Shown here piece after piece: positions 1 to 8,387 of a DNA stretch of 26,726 bases. Below the pieces are notes generated by a model. That model was not told where the DNA came from and searched no databases. It saw nothing but the letters and a program-made list of their open reading frames with translations. Position numbers and translations under genes: made by a program. This DNA is from JBKPNX01 sp046732855 (GTDB taxonomy: Bacteria > Pseudomonadota > Alphaproteobacteria > Geminicoccales > Geminicoccaceae). The stretch spans positions 1 through 26,726 of the forward strand of contig JBKPNX010000006.1 in the NCBI GenBank assembly GCA_046732855.1, read 5' to 3'. The first letter of the stretch is position 1, and every line of letters starts with the position of its first letter.

Positions 1-781
1 CGCCAAGGGGGACGCCCGGCCGGCGCGGCTCGCGCCCCGGCGCGTCGCGGCTGCCGAACCACCTGCCGAGGAAACTCAGCGGGCCGGCGCGGGCAGGCTT
101 GGCGACCGGAGGCAGGCGCGCTTCCCGCGCGCCCAGGCGCCGATCGACCGCCTCTGCCCAACGCGGTTCCGGCGTCGCCGGGCGACTGCGGAGAAGTCGC
201 GTCGGGGCCGCGGCGGCAGCGCGCGCGCCGTGCCAGAGCTCGCGCCAAGTCACGCCGATCGCCAGGATCACGAGCACCAGACTGGCGAGGCCGGTGATCA
301 ACGGGTAGTACGCCGGTCCGAGCGGCCGCTCGAGGCGGTGCAGCAGGAAGTCGCCGACATAGCCGCCGAGGCCGACCCAGTACGGCCATTGCTCGGACAA
401 GGACCATGTCGCCAGGTACGCGGCGCTGGCCAACAGCGCGAGCGGCAGGGCGACCAGCGGCAGCCACGGCCAGCTGAGCGGCCGGCCGAGGATCATGCGC
501 AAGCCCCACAACGGCAGCACCATCGCGACGATCCAGGAGGCGAGCCCGATGGTCTGCTTGGCGATGTCGGCGAGGTTTGCGCCGAACGTGCCGAGCGGAT
601 TGGTGCTCGGGCCGCCGGTGGCGTTGTTGAGCGAAGGATCGTTCGGATTGTGGCCCCACAGCGCCAGAGCCAATACGAGCGCCAGAGCGAGGAGACCGAC
701 GCCGAGAAGCTCCACGCCGCGGCGGCGCCAGCCGAAGCCGGTGCCGCCCACGCCGGAATGGGAAATCGACCGCACGGCCAT
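1..781 (-). CDS. ftsK: DNA translocase FtsK, N-terminal part (cut by window edge)
   Basis: FtsK anchors at the division septum and pumps DNA to clear and resolve chromosome termini. Only about 260 N-terminal codons lie in the window; the linker end and ATPase motor are beyond position 1. The visible part has hydrophobic segments near residues 23-43, 72-95, 104-126 and 158-175, matching the FtsK four-helix membrane domain. The periplasmic loop carries the familiar NPNDPS..N..G..NPLG..GA pattern, followed by an Arg/Pro/Ala-rich cytoplasmic linker. The ATG at 781-779 follows a strong Shine-Dalgarno (AGGAGGAGGA, complement of 791-800) that touches the stop codon of the upstream aminotransferase, so the two genes are almost certainly co-transcribed. 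An aminotransferase before ftsK is a common alphaproteobacterial arrangement. Confidence in the family is high from the loop motif and topology. Confidence 0.88.
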   Translation of the reverse strand, partial: MAVRSISHSGVGGTGFGWRRRGVELLGVGLLALALVLALALWGHNPNDPSLNNATGGPSTNPLGTFGANLADIAKQTIGLASWIVAMVLPLWGLRMILGRPLSWPWLPLVALPLALLASAAYLATWSLSEQWPYWVGLGGYVGDFLLHRLERPLGPAYYPLITGLASLVLVILAIGVTWRELWHGARAAAAAPTRLLRSRPATPEPRWAEAVDRRLGAREARLPPVAKPARAGPLSFLGRWFGSRDAPGREPRRPGVPLG

Positions 782-800
782 GATCGCCGGTCCTCCTCCT

Positions 801-1994
801 TCAGGCCAGTGTCTCGACCAGCCGTGCCAGCGCCATCTCGGTGGTCGCGAGGTCGTGCACCAGCGCTACCCGGATGGCGTGGGCGCCCGGGTTGCGCCCG
901 CTCGCGTCCGGCCGGCCGAGATAGGCGCCGGGCAACACCTTGACCGCTGCCTCGGCCCACAGCCGCCGGGTCACCGCTTCACCGTCGCCCACATCCAGCC
1001 ACAGAAAAAAACCGCCATCTGGCCGGACATAGTCGAAAAGACCGGCAAGGCAACGGTCGGCAAGGTCGAACTTGGCCTGGTACCTGGCGCGGCTCGCGCT
1101 GACGTGCCGCTCGTCCTGCCACAGCGCGGTCGCGGCCGCGAGGATCGGCAGCGGCTGGACGCTCGCGCCGTAGCTGCGCAGGCGGGCAAACGCCGCCAGC
1201 AGGGTCGGGTCGCCGGCGACAAATCCCGAGCGCAGGCCCGCTGCGCTGGACCGCTTCGAAAGCGAATGAAACACCAGCACGTTGTCGAAGTGCCCGTCCA
1301 GTTCGGCCCCCGCTTCGAGCGCCCCGACCGGGGCGGCGCGCGTGTAGATCTCGGCGTAGCACTCGTCGACGATCAGGGCGAAATCGTAGCGGCGGGCGAG
1401 TTCGAGCGCGCGCTGGAAATAGCCGAGATCGGCGGCCGCGCCCTGCGGATTGGCCGGCGAGCACAGGTAAAAGGCAGCAGTCCGCTCGAGCAGCTCCGGC
1501 GCCAGCTCGTCGAGCGCCGGCAGATGCCCGGTCTGGGCCGAGACCGAAAGCAGGACCGGCTCCGCACCAGCGAGCGCGGCGGCGCCGAGGTACACGTTGT
1601 AGAACGGGTTGGGCAGGAGCACCGCGGACGTCTGCCCCGCCTTGCGCTCGGGCACGACCGCCTGGGCGATCATGAACAAGGCTTCCTTGGTGCCGACGCA
1701 CGGCAGGACGTGCCGCTCGGGGTCGATGAGGTCCGGCGCCAGATGGTAGCGCCGGGTCAGCCAGGCCGCGGCTGCGGCGCGAAACTCAGGCGTCCCGGCG
1801 ACCGGCGGATAGCGGCCCCAGAGGTGATCGTTGGCGTGCAGCGTCTCGCTCAGCAGCGCGGGCACCGGGTGCATCGGCTGGCCGATCGACAGGTCGATCG
1901 GCGCGTGCGTAGCCGCCGGCTCGATCCCCTCCAGCAGCAGGGCGAGCCGTCGGAACATGTAGTCGCTGAGTTCGTGCAGCCGCGGATTGAGCAT
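801..1994 (-). CDS. dapC: PLP-dependent aminotransferase class I/II, DapC-like
   Basis: A 397-residue fold-type I aminotransferase. The N-terminus (MLNPRLHELSDY..., then IDLSIGQPMHPVP near 33-45) closely resembles N-succinyldiaminopimelate aminotransferase DapC, which makes N-succinyl-LL-diaminopimelate from the keto form in lysine and cell-wall precursor synthesis. Visible PLP-site residues are Asn182 in SPANPQG, Asp210 and Tyr213 in VDECYAEIY, the Schiff-base Lys247 in SLSKRS, and a C-terminal Arg in AIRVAL that should bind the substrate carboxylate. The frame stays open to a TTG at 2036, but the ATG at 1994 fits the family N-terminus and was chosen. It lies directly upstream of ftsK and diverges from the ubiquinone hydroxylase gene. 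The aminotransferase family is certain; the DapC substrate is inferred from N-terminal similarity, and related enzymes of unknown substrate occur in this position. Confidence 0.85.
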   Translation of the reverse strand: MLNPRLHELSDYMFRRLALLLEGIEPAATHAPIDLSIGQPMHPVPALLSETLHANDHLWGRYPPVAGTPEFRAAAAAWLTRRYHLAPDLIDPERHVLPCVGTKEALFMIAQAVVPERKAGQTSAVLLPNPFYNVYLGAAALAGAEPVLLSVSAQTGHLPALDELAPELLERTAAFYLCSPANPQGAAADLGYFQRALELARRYDFALIVDECYAEIYTRAAPVGALEAGAELDGHFDNVLVFHSLSKRSSAAGLRSGFVAGDPTLLAAFARLRSYGASVQPLPILAAATALWQDERHVSASRARYQAKFDLADRCLAGLFDYVRPDGGFFLWLDVGDGEAVTRRLWAEAAVKVLPGAYLGRPDASGRNPGAHAIRVALVHDLATTEMALARLVETLA

Positions 1995-2193
1995 GGCCCC
2001 CGCACAGCGCTGGTCGCCCCGGCGCGGCGGCGACAATCGGAGAGTACGTTAACATCTTACGGCAAACCATTTCAACCAACGCGAAATGAGCCGGGGAGCA
2101 TTGGCTGCGCCGGTCGCGGCTCTTGGGGCCACGCGGCGGGAAGCTGCGATCGCGCCCCTGGAGAGGCCGGCGGGGTTGCGGCAAAGTGCGGCC

Positions 2194-3420
2194 ATGGCGG
2201 ACAGCGAAGCGCGCTTCGATGTGCTGGTCGCGGGCGGCGGGATGACTGGCCTCGCGCTGGCGTGCGCGCTGGCCGGCGCCCGCGTCCCCGTGCTGCTGGT
2301 CGAGCAGCGGGCGCTGGAGGCTACGACAACGATGCCCTTCGATGGCCGCGTGACGGCGATCAGTCGGGGATCGCGCCATCTGCTCGCAGGCATCGGCGTG
2401 TGGCATCACCTGACAGGCGAAGCGCAGCCGATCCTGGACATTGAGGTCGGCGAGCGGCATTCGCCGCTCACGGTGCACTACGACCATCGCGCGGTCGGCG
2501 GCGAGCCGCTTGGTCACATCGTCGAGAACCGGGTGATCCGGCAGGCGCTGATGCACCGCTTGGCGGAGCTGGCCGGCGGCGCGCTCGAGATCGCCGCACC
2601 CGACCGGGCGGCGCGGATCGAGCGCCGGCCGGAGGCGGTCGAGGTGAGGCTGACGGGCGGCGGCCGCGCCCGCGCCGGTCTGCTCGTCGCCGCCGATGGC
2701 CGGGCATCGCCGCTGCGCGACCTCGCCGGTATCGGGGTGATGCGCTGGAACTACGACCAGACTGGGATCGTCGCCACCATCGCGCACGGCGAGCCGCATC
2801 ACGGGCGCGCATTCGAGCGCTTCTTCGCGACTGGCCCGCTCGCGATGCTGCCCATGCTCGGGCAGCGCTCCTCGATCGTGTGGGCGGCGGACAACCGGCT
2901 GGCGCGCCAGCTGATCGCGCTCGATGACCGCGAGTTCGTGGCCGAGCTCGCCGATCGTTTCGGCGACCGCTACGGCGCGCTCGAACTGGCCGGCCCGCGC
3001 TGGCATTACCCGCTCTCGATGGTCCAGGCGAGGCGCTATACCGATCGTCGCCTCGCTCTGGTCGGCGACGCGGCGCGCGCGATCCACCCGATCGCCGGGC
3101 AGGGCTGGAACCTGGCCCTGCGCGATGTCGGGGCGCTCGCCGAGCTGGTCGTCGACGCCAGGCGGCTGGGGCTCGACCCGGGCGGAGCCTCGGTGCTCGC
3201 TCGATACGAGCGCTGGCGCAGGTTCGATTCCCTCGCGCTGATCGGCATCACCGACGGTCTCAACCGCCTGTTCGCCAACGATCTGTTGCCGCTGCGCTTG
3301 GCCCGCGAGCTCGGCCTCGGCGCGGTCGAGCGCATCCCGCCGCTGAAGCGCTTCTTCATGCGTCACGCCATGGGCTTGCTGGGCGATCTGCCGCGCCTGA
3401 TGCGCGGGGAGGCGCTCTGA
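2194..3420 (+). CDS. UbiH/UbiF/COQ6-family FAD-dependent ubiquinone hydroxylase
   Basis: A 408-residue class A flavoprotein monooxygenase that probably hydroxylates the ring of a ubiquinone precursor at the inner membrane. The N-terminal Rossmann motif is VAGGGMTGLALA (residues 12-23). The mid-protein DG motif (VAADGRASPLRD) and the C-terminal FAD motif (LVGDAARAIHPIAGQG, then N and L in NLALRDV) have the exact form seen in UbiH, UbiF and UbiL enzymes. The frame is open from 2086, but those 36 residues look non-coding and the ATG at 2194 places the dinucleotide motif at the usual position. The gene diverges from the dapC-like gene across about 200 bp. Which ring carbon it modifies cannot be read from sequence; alphaproteobacterial enzymes may act at more than one position, so no symbol is given. 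Confidence 0.87.
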   Translation: MADSEARFDVLVAGGGMTGLALACALAGARVPVLLVEQRALEATTTMPFDGRVTAISRGSRHLLAGIGVWHHLTGEAQPILDIEVGERHSPLTVHYDHRAVGGEPLGHIVENRVIRQALMHRLAELAGGALEIAAPDRAARIERRPEAVEVRLTGGGRARAGLLVAADGRASPLRDLAGIGVMRWNYDQTGIVATIAHGEPHHGRAFERFFATGPLAMLPMLGQRSSIVWAADNRLARQLIALDDREFVAELADRFGDRYGALELAGPRWHYPLSMVQARRYTDRRLALVGDAARAIHPIAGQGWNLALRDVGALAELVVDARRLGLDPGGASVLARYERWRRFDSLALIGITDGLNRLFANDLLPLRLARELGLGAVERIPPLKRFFMRHAMGLLGDLPRLMRGEAL

Positions 3421-3786
3421 ACCGGCACCGCCTGGCCCAGCTTAGTCGTGACCGGACCTGACCGGAGCGCCTGACAGCGAGATTGCGGCGCAGCGAAGCC
3501 ATCCAGAAAAGCGCCCCGCCTGAGCTGCTGGATTGCTTCGTCGCTGTGCTCCTCGCAATGCCAGAACCCGCCATGTCTCCATAGGTCTACCGTCAGGCCG
3601 CCGCATCATCATCGATGGCTGCAAACCGACCGAGGTCGCTGCGGCCGCCCCCTTGTCCATGGGGCCTCGCGTTCTGACATCGCCGCGCCCTGCGCCGTCA
3701 TCGTCGGTCCGTGACGCCGTCCTCCGAGCGATACTCGAGGGCGACAACAAGGCAAAGGAGCGTCGGCCGTCCGGATCACCGGGAGG
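3421..3786. other. Non-coding interval between convergent ubiquinone hydroxylase and pyk
   Basis: These 366 bases lie between the stops of two convergent genes. Open frames crossing them give Arg/Ser/Pro-rich translations without motifs or plausible ribosome sites, so I see no gene. The only clear structure is the palindromic repeat at 3481-3560. I found no U-tract terminator for either flanking gene. Confidence 0.6.
3481..3560. repeat. Palindromic intergenic repeat (REP-like)
   Basis: The left arm (3481-3506, GATTGCGGCGCAGCG...) and right arm (3528-3560, ...GATTGCTTCGTCGCTG...) are imperfect reverse complements around a 21-nt loop. The right arm, read on the minus strand, has the form CATTGCGAGGAG...CGAAGCAATCCAG. 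From memory this resembles a mobile palindromic repeat scattered between genes in many alphaproteobacteria. The left arm has lost several bases, so this copy looks degenerate. It sits between convergent genes, the usual place for such elements, and could also help end transcription. Confidence 0.6.
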
Positions 3787-5202
3787 TCAGCGCACCCAGG
3801 CGATCCGGAGCAGGTTGGTCGAGCCCGGCGTGCCGAACGGCACCCCTGCGGTGATCACGATCGAGGCGCCCGGCCCGGCCACCCCGCTCTCGCGCGCGAG
3901 CAGGCAGGCGCGCTCGGTCATCTCGTCCACGTCGTGGGCGTCCTCGCACACCACGGTGTGCAGCCCCCACACCAGCGCGAGGCGGCGCGCGGTCGCGGTC
4001 TGGGTGATCAGGCTGAGGATCGGCCGACCGGGCCGTTCGCGGGCGGCGCGCAGCGCGGTCGAGCCGGTGGTGGTGTAGGTGACGATCGCGGCGGCCCGCA
4101 TTGTGCTCGCGACATGGCGGGCGGCCTCGGTGATGGCATCGGGCGCGGTGTGCTCGGCCTCCGCGTGATAGGCATCGAGGTAGCTGCGGTACAACGGGTC
4201 GCGCTCGACCTTGGCAATGATCCGGTCCATCAGCGTCACGGTTTCGATCGGATACTCGCCGGCTGCGGTCTCAGCCGAAAGCATCAGGGCGTCGGCGCCG
4301 TCGTACACCGCGGTGGCGACGTCGGACGCCTCGGCGCGGGTCGGGGCCGGGCTGCGGATCATCGACTCCAGCATCTGGGTCGCGACCACTACCGGCTTGC
4401 CGGCGCGCCGCGCGGCGCGGATGATTCGCTTCTGCAGGCCGGGCACCTCCTCCGGCGGCAGCTCCACGCCGAGATCGCCGCGCGCGATCATGATGCCGTC
4501 GGCGAGATCGATGATCTCGTCGAGGTGGTCGACCGCAGCCGGCTTCTCGATCTTGACCATGACCGCGGCGCGGCCGGCGATCAGGCGGCGCGCATCCGCC
4601 ACGTCCTCCGGGCGCTGCACGAAGCTGAGGGCGACCCAGTCGACGCCGAGATCGAGGGCGAAGCGCAGATCCTGCCGGTCCTTCCCGGTCAGCGACGTGA
4701 TCGGCAGGACCGCCCGTGGGACGTTGACGCCCTTGTTGTCGCCGAGCGGGCCGCCGACCACCACCCGGGTCTCGGCATGGTCCTGACCGACCTGTTCGAC
4801 CATGAGGCGCACCCGGCCGTCGTCGAGCAGCAGCTCGGTGCCTGGCTGCAGCACGGCGTAGACCTCCGGGTGGGGCAAGCCGACACGACCAGCGTCGCCC
4901 GGAGTGGGATCGAGATCGATCCGGAACGCTCGGCCGATCGTCAACTCGACACGACCTTCCCGGAAGCGGCCGACCCTCAGCTTGGGCCCCTGCAGGTCGG
5001 CGACTACGGCGATCGGCCGCGCTGTGGCTTCTTCGACGGCGCGGATCGCCCGGTAACATTCGGCGTGCTGCTCGTGGCTGCCATGGGAGAAGTTGAGGCG
5101 GAACGCGTCCGCGCCCGCTTCGTGCAGGGTACGCACGCGCTCGGGCCCGGAGCTCGCCGGGCCGAGGGTCGCCAGGATCTTGGCGGAACGATTACGATGC
5201 AT
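3787..5202 (-). CDS. pyk: Pyruvate kinase
   Basis: Converts phosphoenolpyruvate and ADP to pyruvate and ATP, the last step of glycolysis or the Entner-Doudoroff pathway. The 471-residue product starts with the family pattern KILATLGPASSG, then FRLNFSHG, the LQGPKLRVG substrate region, the catalytic-lysine segment VKIEKP, the Mg-binding signature IMIARGDLGVELP, and the conserved MLSAETAAGEYP and ATQMLESM blocks. A C-terminal allosteric-type domain is present (TTTGSTALRAA...). Length matches bacterial enzymes. The frame is open to 5373; the ATG at 5202 was chosen because the conserved sequence begins two residues in, with in-frame ATGs at 5223 and 5229 as alternatives. No start has a strong Shine-Dalgarno. 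It lies downstream of, and in the same direction as, the TRAP-amidase operon, but a 300-nt gap suggests its own promoter. Confidence 0.95.
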   Translation of the reverse strand: MHRNRSAKILATLGPASSGPERVRTLHEAGADAFRLNFSHGSHEQHAECYRAIRAVEEATARPIAVVADLQGPKLRVGRFREGRVELTIGRAFRIDLDPTPGDAGRVGLPHPEVYAVLQPGTELLLDDGRVRLMVEQVGQDHAETRVVVGGPLGDNKGVNVPRAVLPITSLTGKDRQDLRFALDLGVDWVALSFVQRPEDVADARRLIAGRAAVMVKIEKPAAVDHLDEIIDLADGIMIARGDLGVELPPEEVPGLQKRIIRAARRAGKPVVVATQMLESMIRSPAPTRAEASDVATAVYDGADALMLSAETAAGEYPIETVTLMDRIIAKVERDPLYRSYLDAYHAEAEHTAPDAITEAARHVASTMRAAAIVTYTTTGSTALRAARERPGRPILSLITQTATARRLALVWGLHTVVCEDAHDVDEMTERACLLARESGVAGPGASIVITAGVPFGTPGSTNLLRIAWVR

Positions 5203-5510
5203 GGCGGCGGGATCGGTCCACATTGGCATACCGGCGAAGGTACGCTCCGGTTGCATAAACCATGGCCGCCGCCCTGTCATCGCGCGACCGTACCCGGTCG
5301 TGGAGATGGATGCGTTAGGGGATCTCAACGCGCCGGGCGGGTCGATCAGGGGTTGTGCCGGGCGCAGGCCCAACGTGGGTCTCTTGCATCAAGACAAGAT
5401 GGCTTGATCACCTGATGTCAACCCAACCGCGAGCGCCGCAGACGAGGCGCGACGGAGAGGAGAGTGGAAGACAGCCATCCCGCCCCAAACCAGCCCACCG
5501 GCACCAGTCG
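5203..5510. other. Upstream region of pyk; candidate promoter and inverted repeat
   Basis: There are 308 bases with no convincing gene. On the minus strand a perfect TTGACA (complement of 5416-5421) lies about 215 nt before the pyk start. The -10 region at 17-nt spacing is poor. An inverted repeat ATCAAG/CTTGAT (5388-5393 and 5403-5408) falls where the -10 box should be and could be an operator. The rest is featureless GC-rich DNA. Confidence 0.35.
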
Positions 5511-5687
5511 TCAGGTCAGGGTTTCGCGGGCCTGCTCGCGCACCGTGCGCTGCACGTCGAAGACAGCCATGACAAGGACCCCACCGATGATGATCAGGAG
5601 CGGCAGCGAGCCGATCATCCAGGCGAGACCGCCGGCGAAAGCGAGCATGAGCACGATGCCGATGGTGGCGGTGACGAGATCTTCCAT
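5511..5687 (-). CDS. Small two-helix membrane protein of unknown function
   Basis: A 58-residue ORF starting MEDLVTATIGIVLML and ending in QRTVREQARETLT. I do not recognise a family. Two hydrophobic stretches (about residues 6-25 and 28-43), split by a short Gly/Ser/Pro turn, predict a helical hairpin, followed by a charged cytoplasmic tail of about 15 residues. Support for it being real: the ATG at 5687 lies 12 nt after the amidase stop on the same strand, and GAGGAAA, overlapping that stop, gives a well-placed Shine-Dalgarno. The residue pattern is typical of small membrane proteins and not of an antisense shadow. It would be the last gene of the TRAP-amidase operon. It might assist the transporter, tether the amidase, or be unrelated. 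Confidence 0.68.
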   Translation of the reverse strand: MEDLVTATIGIVLMLAFAGGLAWMIGSLPLLIIIGGVLVMAVFDVQRTVREQARETLT

Positions 5688-5699
5688 AAGCCCGTTTCC

Positions 5700-7055
5700 T
5701 CAGGCTGTGCGCCCGGCGTGGAGCCCGGCGACCGTCGATACGAGCCAGCGCGCCGTGCGCAGGAGCCGGGCATCGTCGCCGAAGCGGCCGACCAGCTGCA
5801 CGCCGATTGGCATGCCGTCGGCGCCGGTGAGCAGCGGCAGGGTCACCGCGGGCATCCCGAGCAGGGTCCATATGGTGCAGAACGTCGGACTGCCGGTGCT
5901 GCTCAGGCCGCGCGGCGCCTGGCCGGTGGTCGCCGGCGTCACGATCGCGTCGTAGCGCGCGAACAACGGATCGAGCGACTCGCGCAGCGGCGGCACCTGC
6001 TCGAGCGCGCGGGCATAGTCGATCGCCAGTGCCCTGCGGCCGTCCTCGATGATGCCGCGCAGGCGCTCCGACAGCTGGTCGCGGCCGCGCGCGTACTCGC
6101 GCTCGAACGACCGCGCCAAATCGACGCCCATGATCAGCCCGTGCTGGGCGTGTCCGCTCGCAAAGGCTTCGGGCAGATCGACCTCAGTGATGCGCGGGCC
6201 CAGCGTCTCAGCCAGCTCGGCAAACGCCGCCTTCAGGTCGTCCTCGGCCTGATCCCAGACCGGGCTCTTGATCAGCGCGAGGTCGGGCGCCAGCGGCCAA
6301 TCCTGACGCACCGTTTCGAGCAGGCGTGGGGCGGCCTCGAGCCGGGTGTCGCGGTCGCGGGCATCGAAGCCGATCAGCGGCTCGGCGATCAGGGCAAGGT
6401 CCTCGAGCGTGCGGGCGAACACGCCGATGTGGTCGAGCGGCCGTGACTGGGCGAGGACGCCATAGCGCGAGATCAGACCGTGCGAGGGCTTGAAGGCGAA
6501 CACGCCGCAGTAGCTTCCCGGGCGGATCACCGAGCCGTTGGTCTGCGAGCCGACCGCGAGCGGCACCATGCCCGCGGCCACCGCCGCCGCGGAGCCCGAC
6601 GAGGAGCCGCCGGGCGTGCGTTCGGGCTCATGGGGGTTGCGCGTCTTGCCCGGATGATAGACGGCGAGCTCGGTGGTCACGGTCTTGCCCAGGATCACCG
6701 CGCCCGTGGCGCGCAGCCGCTCGACCACCGCGGCGTCCCTGGTCGGCCGGCGCCCGGCGTGGATCGTCGTGCCGTTCTCGGTCGGCATGTCGCGGGTATC
6801 GATGATGTCCTTGAGGCCGACCGGGATGCCGTGCAGCGGCCCGAGGGGTCGTCCGAGCCGCCGCGCCTCGTCGCAGCGCCTGGCCTGGGCGCGCGCGAGC
6901 TCGGGATCGAGGAAGGCCCACGCCTGGACGCGTGCTTCGTCGGCGGCGATCCGGGCGAGACACGCCTCGGTCAACTCGAGGGCGGTGATCTTGCCGTCGC
7001 TGAGCAGGCGCTGCGCCTCAAGGCCGCTCAGCGCCGCGAGCTCCATCGACGTCAT
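5700..7055 (-). CDS. Amidase-signature family hydrolase
   Basis: A 451-residue amidase-signature enzyme that hydrolyses C-N amide bonds. The Ser-cisSer-Lys triad is complete: Lys82 in VGLKDIID, Ser151 in PGGSSSGS, and the nucleophile Ser175 in QTNGSVIRPGSYCG. The spacings (Lys to nucleophile 93, cis-Ser to nucleophile 24) equal those of malonamidase E2. FKPSHGLIS follows as in the family. No signal peptide is visible, so it should act in the cytoplasm. It starts 12 nt after the stop of the large TRAP permease, with GAGAGG as ribosome site, so it is very likely in the same operon and may cleave the imported solute. The neighbourhood (no GatB or GatC) argues against a GatA role. The substrate cannot be predicted. 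Confidence 0.9.
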   Translation of the reverse strand: MTSMELAALSGLEAQRLLSDGKITALELTEACLARIAADEARVQAWAFLDPELARAQARRCDEARRLGRPLGPLHGIPVGLKDIIDTRDMPTENGTTIHAGRRPTRDAAVVERLRATGAVILGKTVTTELAVYHPGKTRNPHEPERTPGGSSSGSAAAVAAGMVPLAVGSQTNGSVIRPGSYCGVFAFKPSHGLISRYGVLAQSRPLDHIGVFARTLEDLALIAEPLIGFDARDRDTRLEAAPRLLETVRQDWPLAPDLALIKSPVWDQAEDDLKAAFAELAETLGPRITEVDLPEAFASGHAQHGLIMGVDLARSFEREYARGRDQLSERLRGIIEDGRRALAIDYARALEQVPPLRESLDPLFARYDAIVTPATTGQAPRGLSSTGSPTFCTIWTLLGMPAVTLPLLTGADGMPIGVQLVGRFGDDARLLRTARWLVSTVAGLHAGRTA

Positions 7056-7067
7056 CGGGGTTGCCTC

Positions 7068-8387
7068 TCAGTCATAGAGCGCCGACGGCAGCCAGAGCGC
7101 GACCTGCGGGAACACGTAGGTCACCAACATGCTCAGCAGGACGATCCACAGGAACGGCAGGCAGCCGCTTTGAATCTGGCTGAGCGTGACCCAGCGCGGC
7201 GCCACCCCCTTCAGGTAGATTGCGGACATCGCCACCGGCGGCGTGAGGAACGAAGTCTGCAGGTTCAGCGCGATCAGAATGCCGAACATCAGCGGGTCGA
7301 TGTCGAAATGCCTGAGTAGGGGCAGGAAAATCGGCACGAAGATGACGATGATTTCGGTCCACTCCAGCGGCCAGCCGAGCAGGAAGATGATGAACTGGGC
7401 CAAGATCAGGAACATGATCGGGCTCAGATTCATCGCCTGGACGACCTCCTGGATCAAAGCATGGCCGTTCAGGTAGGCGAACACGGCGGCAAAGGTGCCC
7501 GAGCCGACGAACAGGAAACAGACCATGGCCGAGGAGCGGCCGGTCAGGTAGACCGCCTCGCGCAGCCGGTCCCAGGTGAGCGCGCGGTAGCCCGCGGCCA
7601 GCAGGATGGCGCCGAGCGCGCCGACCGCTGCGGCTTCCGACGGCGTTGCGAGCCCGAACATGATCGCGCCCAGCACCGCCAGGATCAGGACCGCGAGCGG
7701 GAAGAAGGACGTGAGCAGGAGCAGGAGAACCTGGCCGAACGGCTGCTTGGTCTCCTCCTCGGGCAACTTCGGGGCCAGGGATGGGTTGATGATGGCGCGG
7801 CCGACCACGTAGACGACGTACATCCCGGCCAGGAGAAAGCCCGGGAGCAACGCCGCCGCGTACAAGCGGACCACCGACTCCCCGACCGTGGCGCCGTAGA
7901 GGATCAGCATCACCGAGGGCGGGATCAGGATGCCGAGCGTGCCGCCGGCGCAGATCACGCCTGCCGACAGGCGCGGGTCGTAGTTCGCGCGCAGCATAGC
8001 GGGATATGCGAGCACCCCCATCAACGTGACCACCGCGCCGACGATCCCGGTCGCCGTCGCGAACAGCGCGCAGGTGATCAGGGCTGCCACCGCGATCGAT
8101 GCGGGCACCTGGCGGGCGGCGACCTGAATACTTCGAAACAGTCGATCGAGGATGTTGGCGCGCTCGACCATGTAGCCCATGAACAGGAACAGCGGCAGCG
8201 CCACCAGAACATCGTTGGTCATGACCTCGTTGGTCTTCTCGACCATGAGATCGAAGATCCGAAACTCCATGGCGTAGAAGCCGAAGAATAGACCGAGCGC
8301 CAGCAGGCTGAACGCAATGGGGAAGCCCAGCATGATGATGATGAGCATGATGCCCAGCATCACCATCGCCATCTGAGGGTCGGTCAT
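7068..8387 (-). CDS. dctM: TRAP transporter large permease, DctM type
   Basis: The 439-residue large membrane subunit of a tripartite ATP-independent periplasmic transporter, which drives uptake with a cation (usually sodium) gradient. It is almost wholly hydrophobic, with about a dozen helices. It starts with MAMVMLGIMLIIIMLGFPIAFS and contains the family block SAGVICAGGTLGILIPPSV, one of the scoop/ion-site loops of DctM proteins, plus a related loop near LQTSFLTPPVAMS. Its ATG overlaps the stop of the small permease (ATGA), a normal sign of translational coupling. The following amidase starts 12 nt downstream. Family assignment is secure; the transported solute is unknown. Confidence 0.93.
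   Translation of the reverse strand: MTDPQMAMVMLGIMLIIIMLGFPIAFSLLALGLFFGFYAMEFRIFDLMVEKTNEVMTNDVLVALPLFLFMGYMVERANILDRLFRSIQVAARQVPASIAVAALITCALFATATGIVGAVVTLMGVLAYPAMLRANYDPRLSAGVICAGGTLGILIPPSVMLILYGATVGESVVRLYAAALLPGFLLAGMYVVYVVGRAIINPSLAPKLPEEETKQPFGQVLLLLLTSFFPLAVLILAVLGAIMFGLATPSEAAAVGALGAILLAAGYRALTWDRLREAVYLTGRSSAMVCFLFVGSGTFAAVFAYLNGHALIQEVVQAMNLSPIMFLILAQFIIFLLGWPLEWTEIIVIFVPIFLPLLRHFDIDPLMFGILIALNLQTSFLTPPVAMSAIYLKGVAPRWVTLSQIQSGCLPFLWIVLLSMLVTYVFPQVALWLPSALYD

Noticed and set aside
495..2444. A 649-codon plus-strand frame across ftsK and the aminotransferase gene
   Set aside because: It lies antisense to two well-supported genes, is Arg/Gln/Pro-rich and has no motif; a normal shadow in GC-rich DNA.
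3934..5415. A 493-codon plus-strand frame antisense to pyruvate kinase
   Set aside because: Composition (His/Arg/Asp/Gln) is that of a reverse-complement shadow; pyruvate kinase motifs on the other strand are complete.
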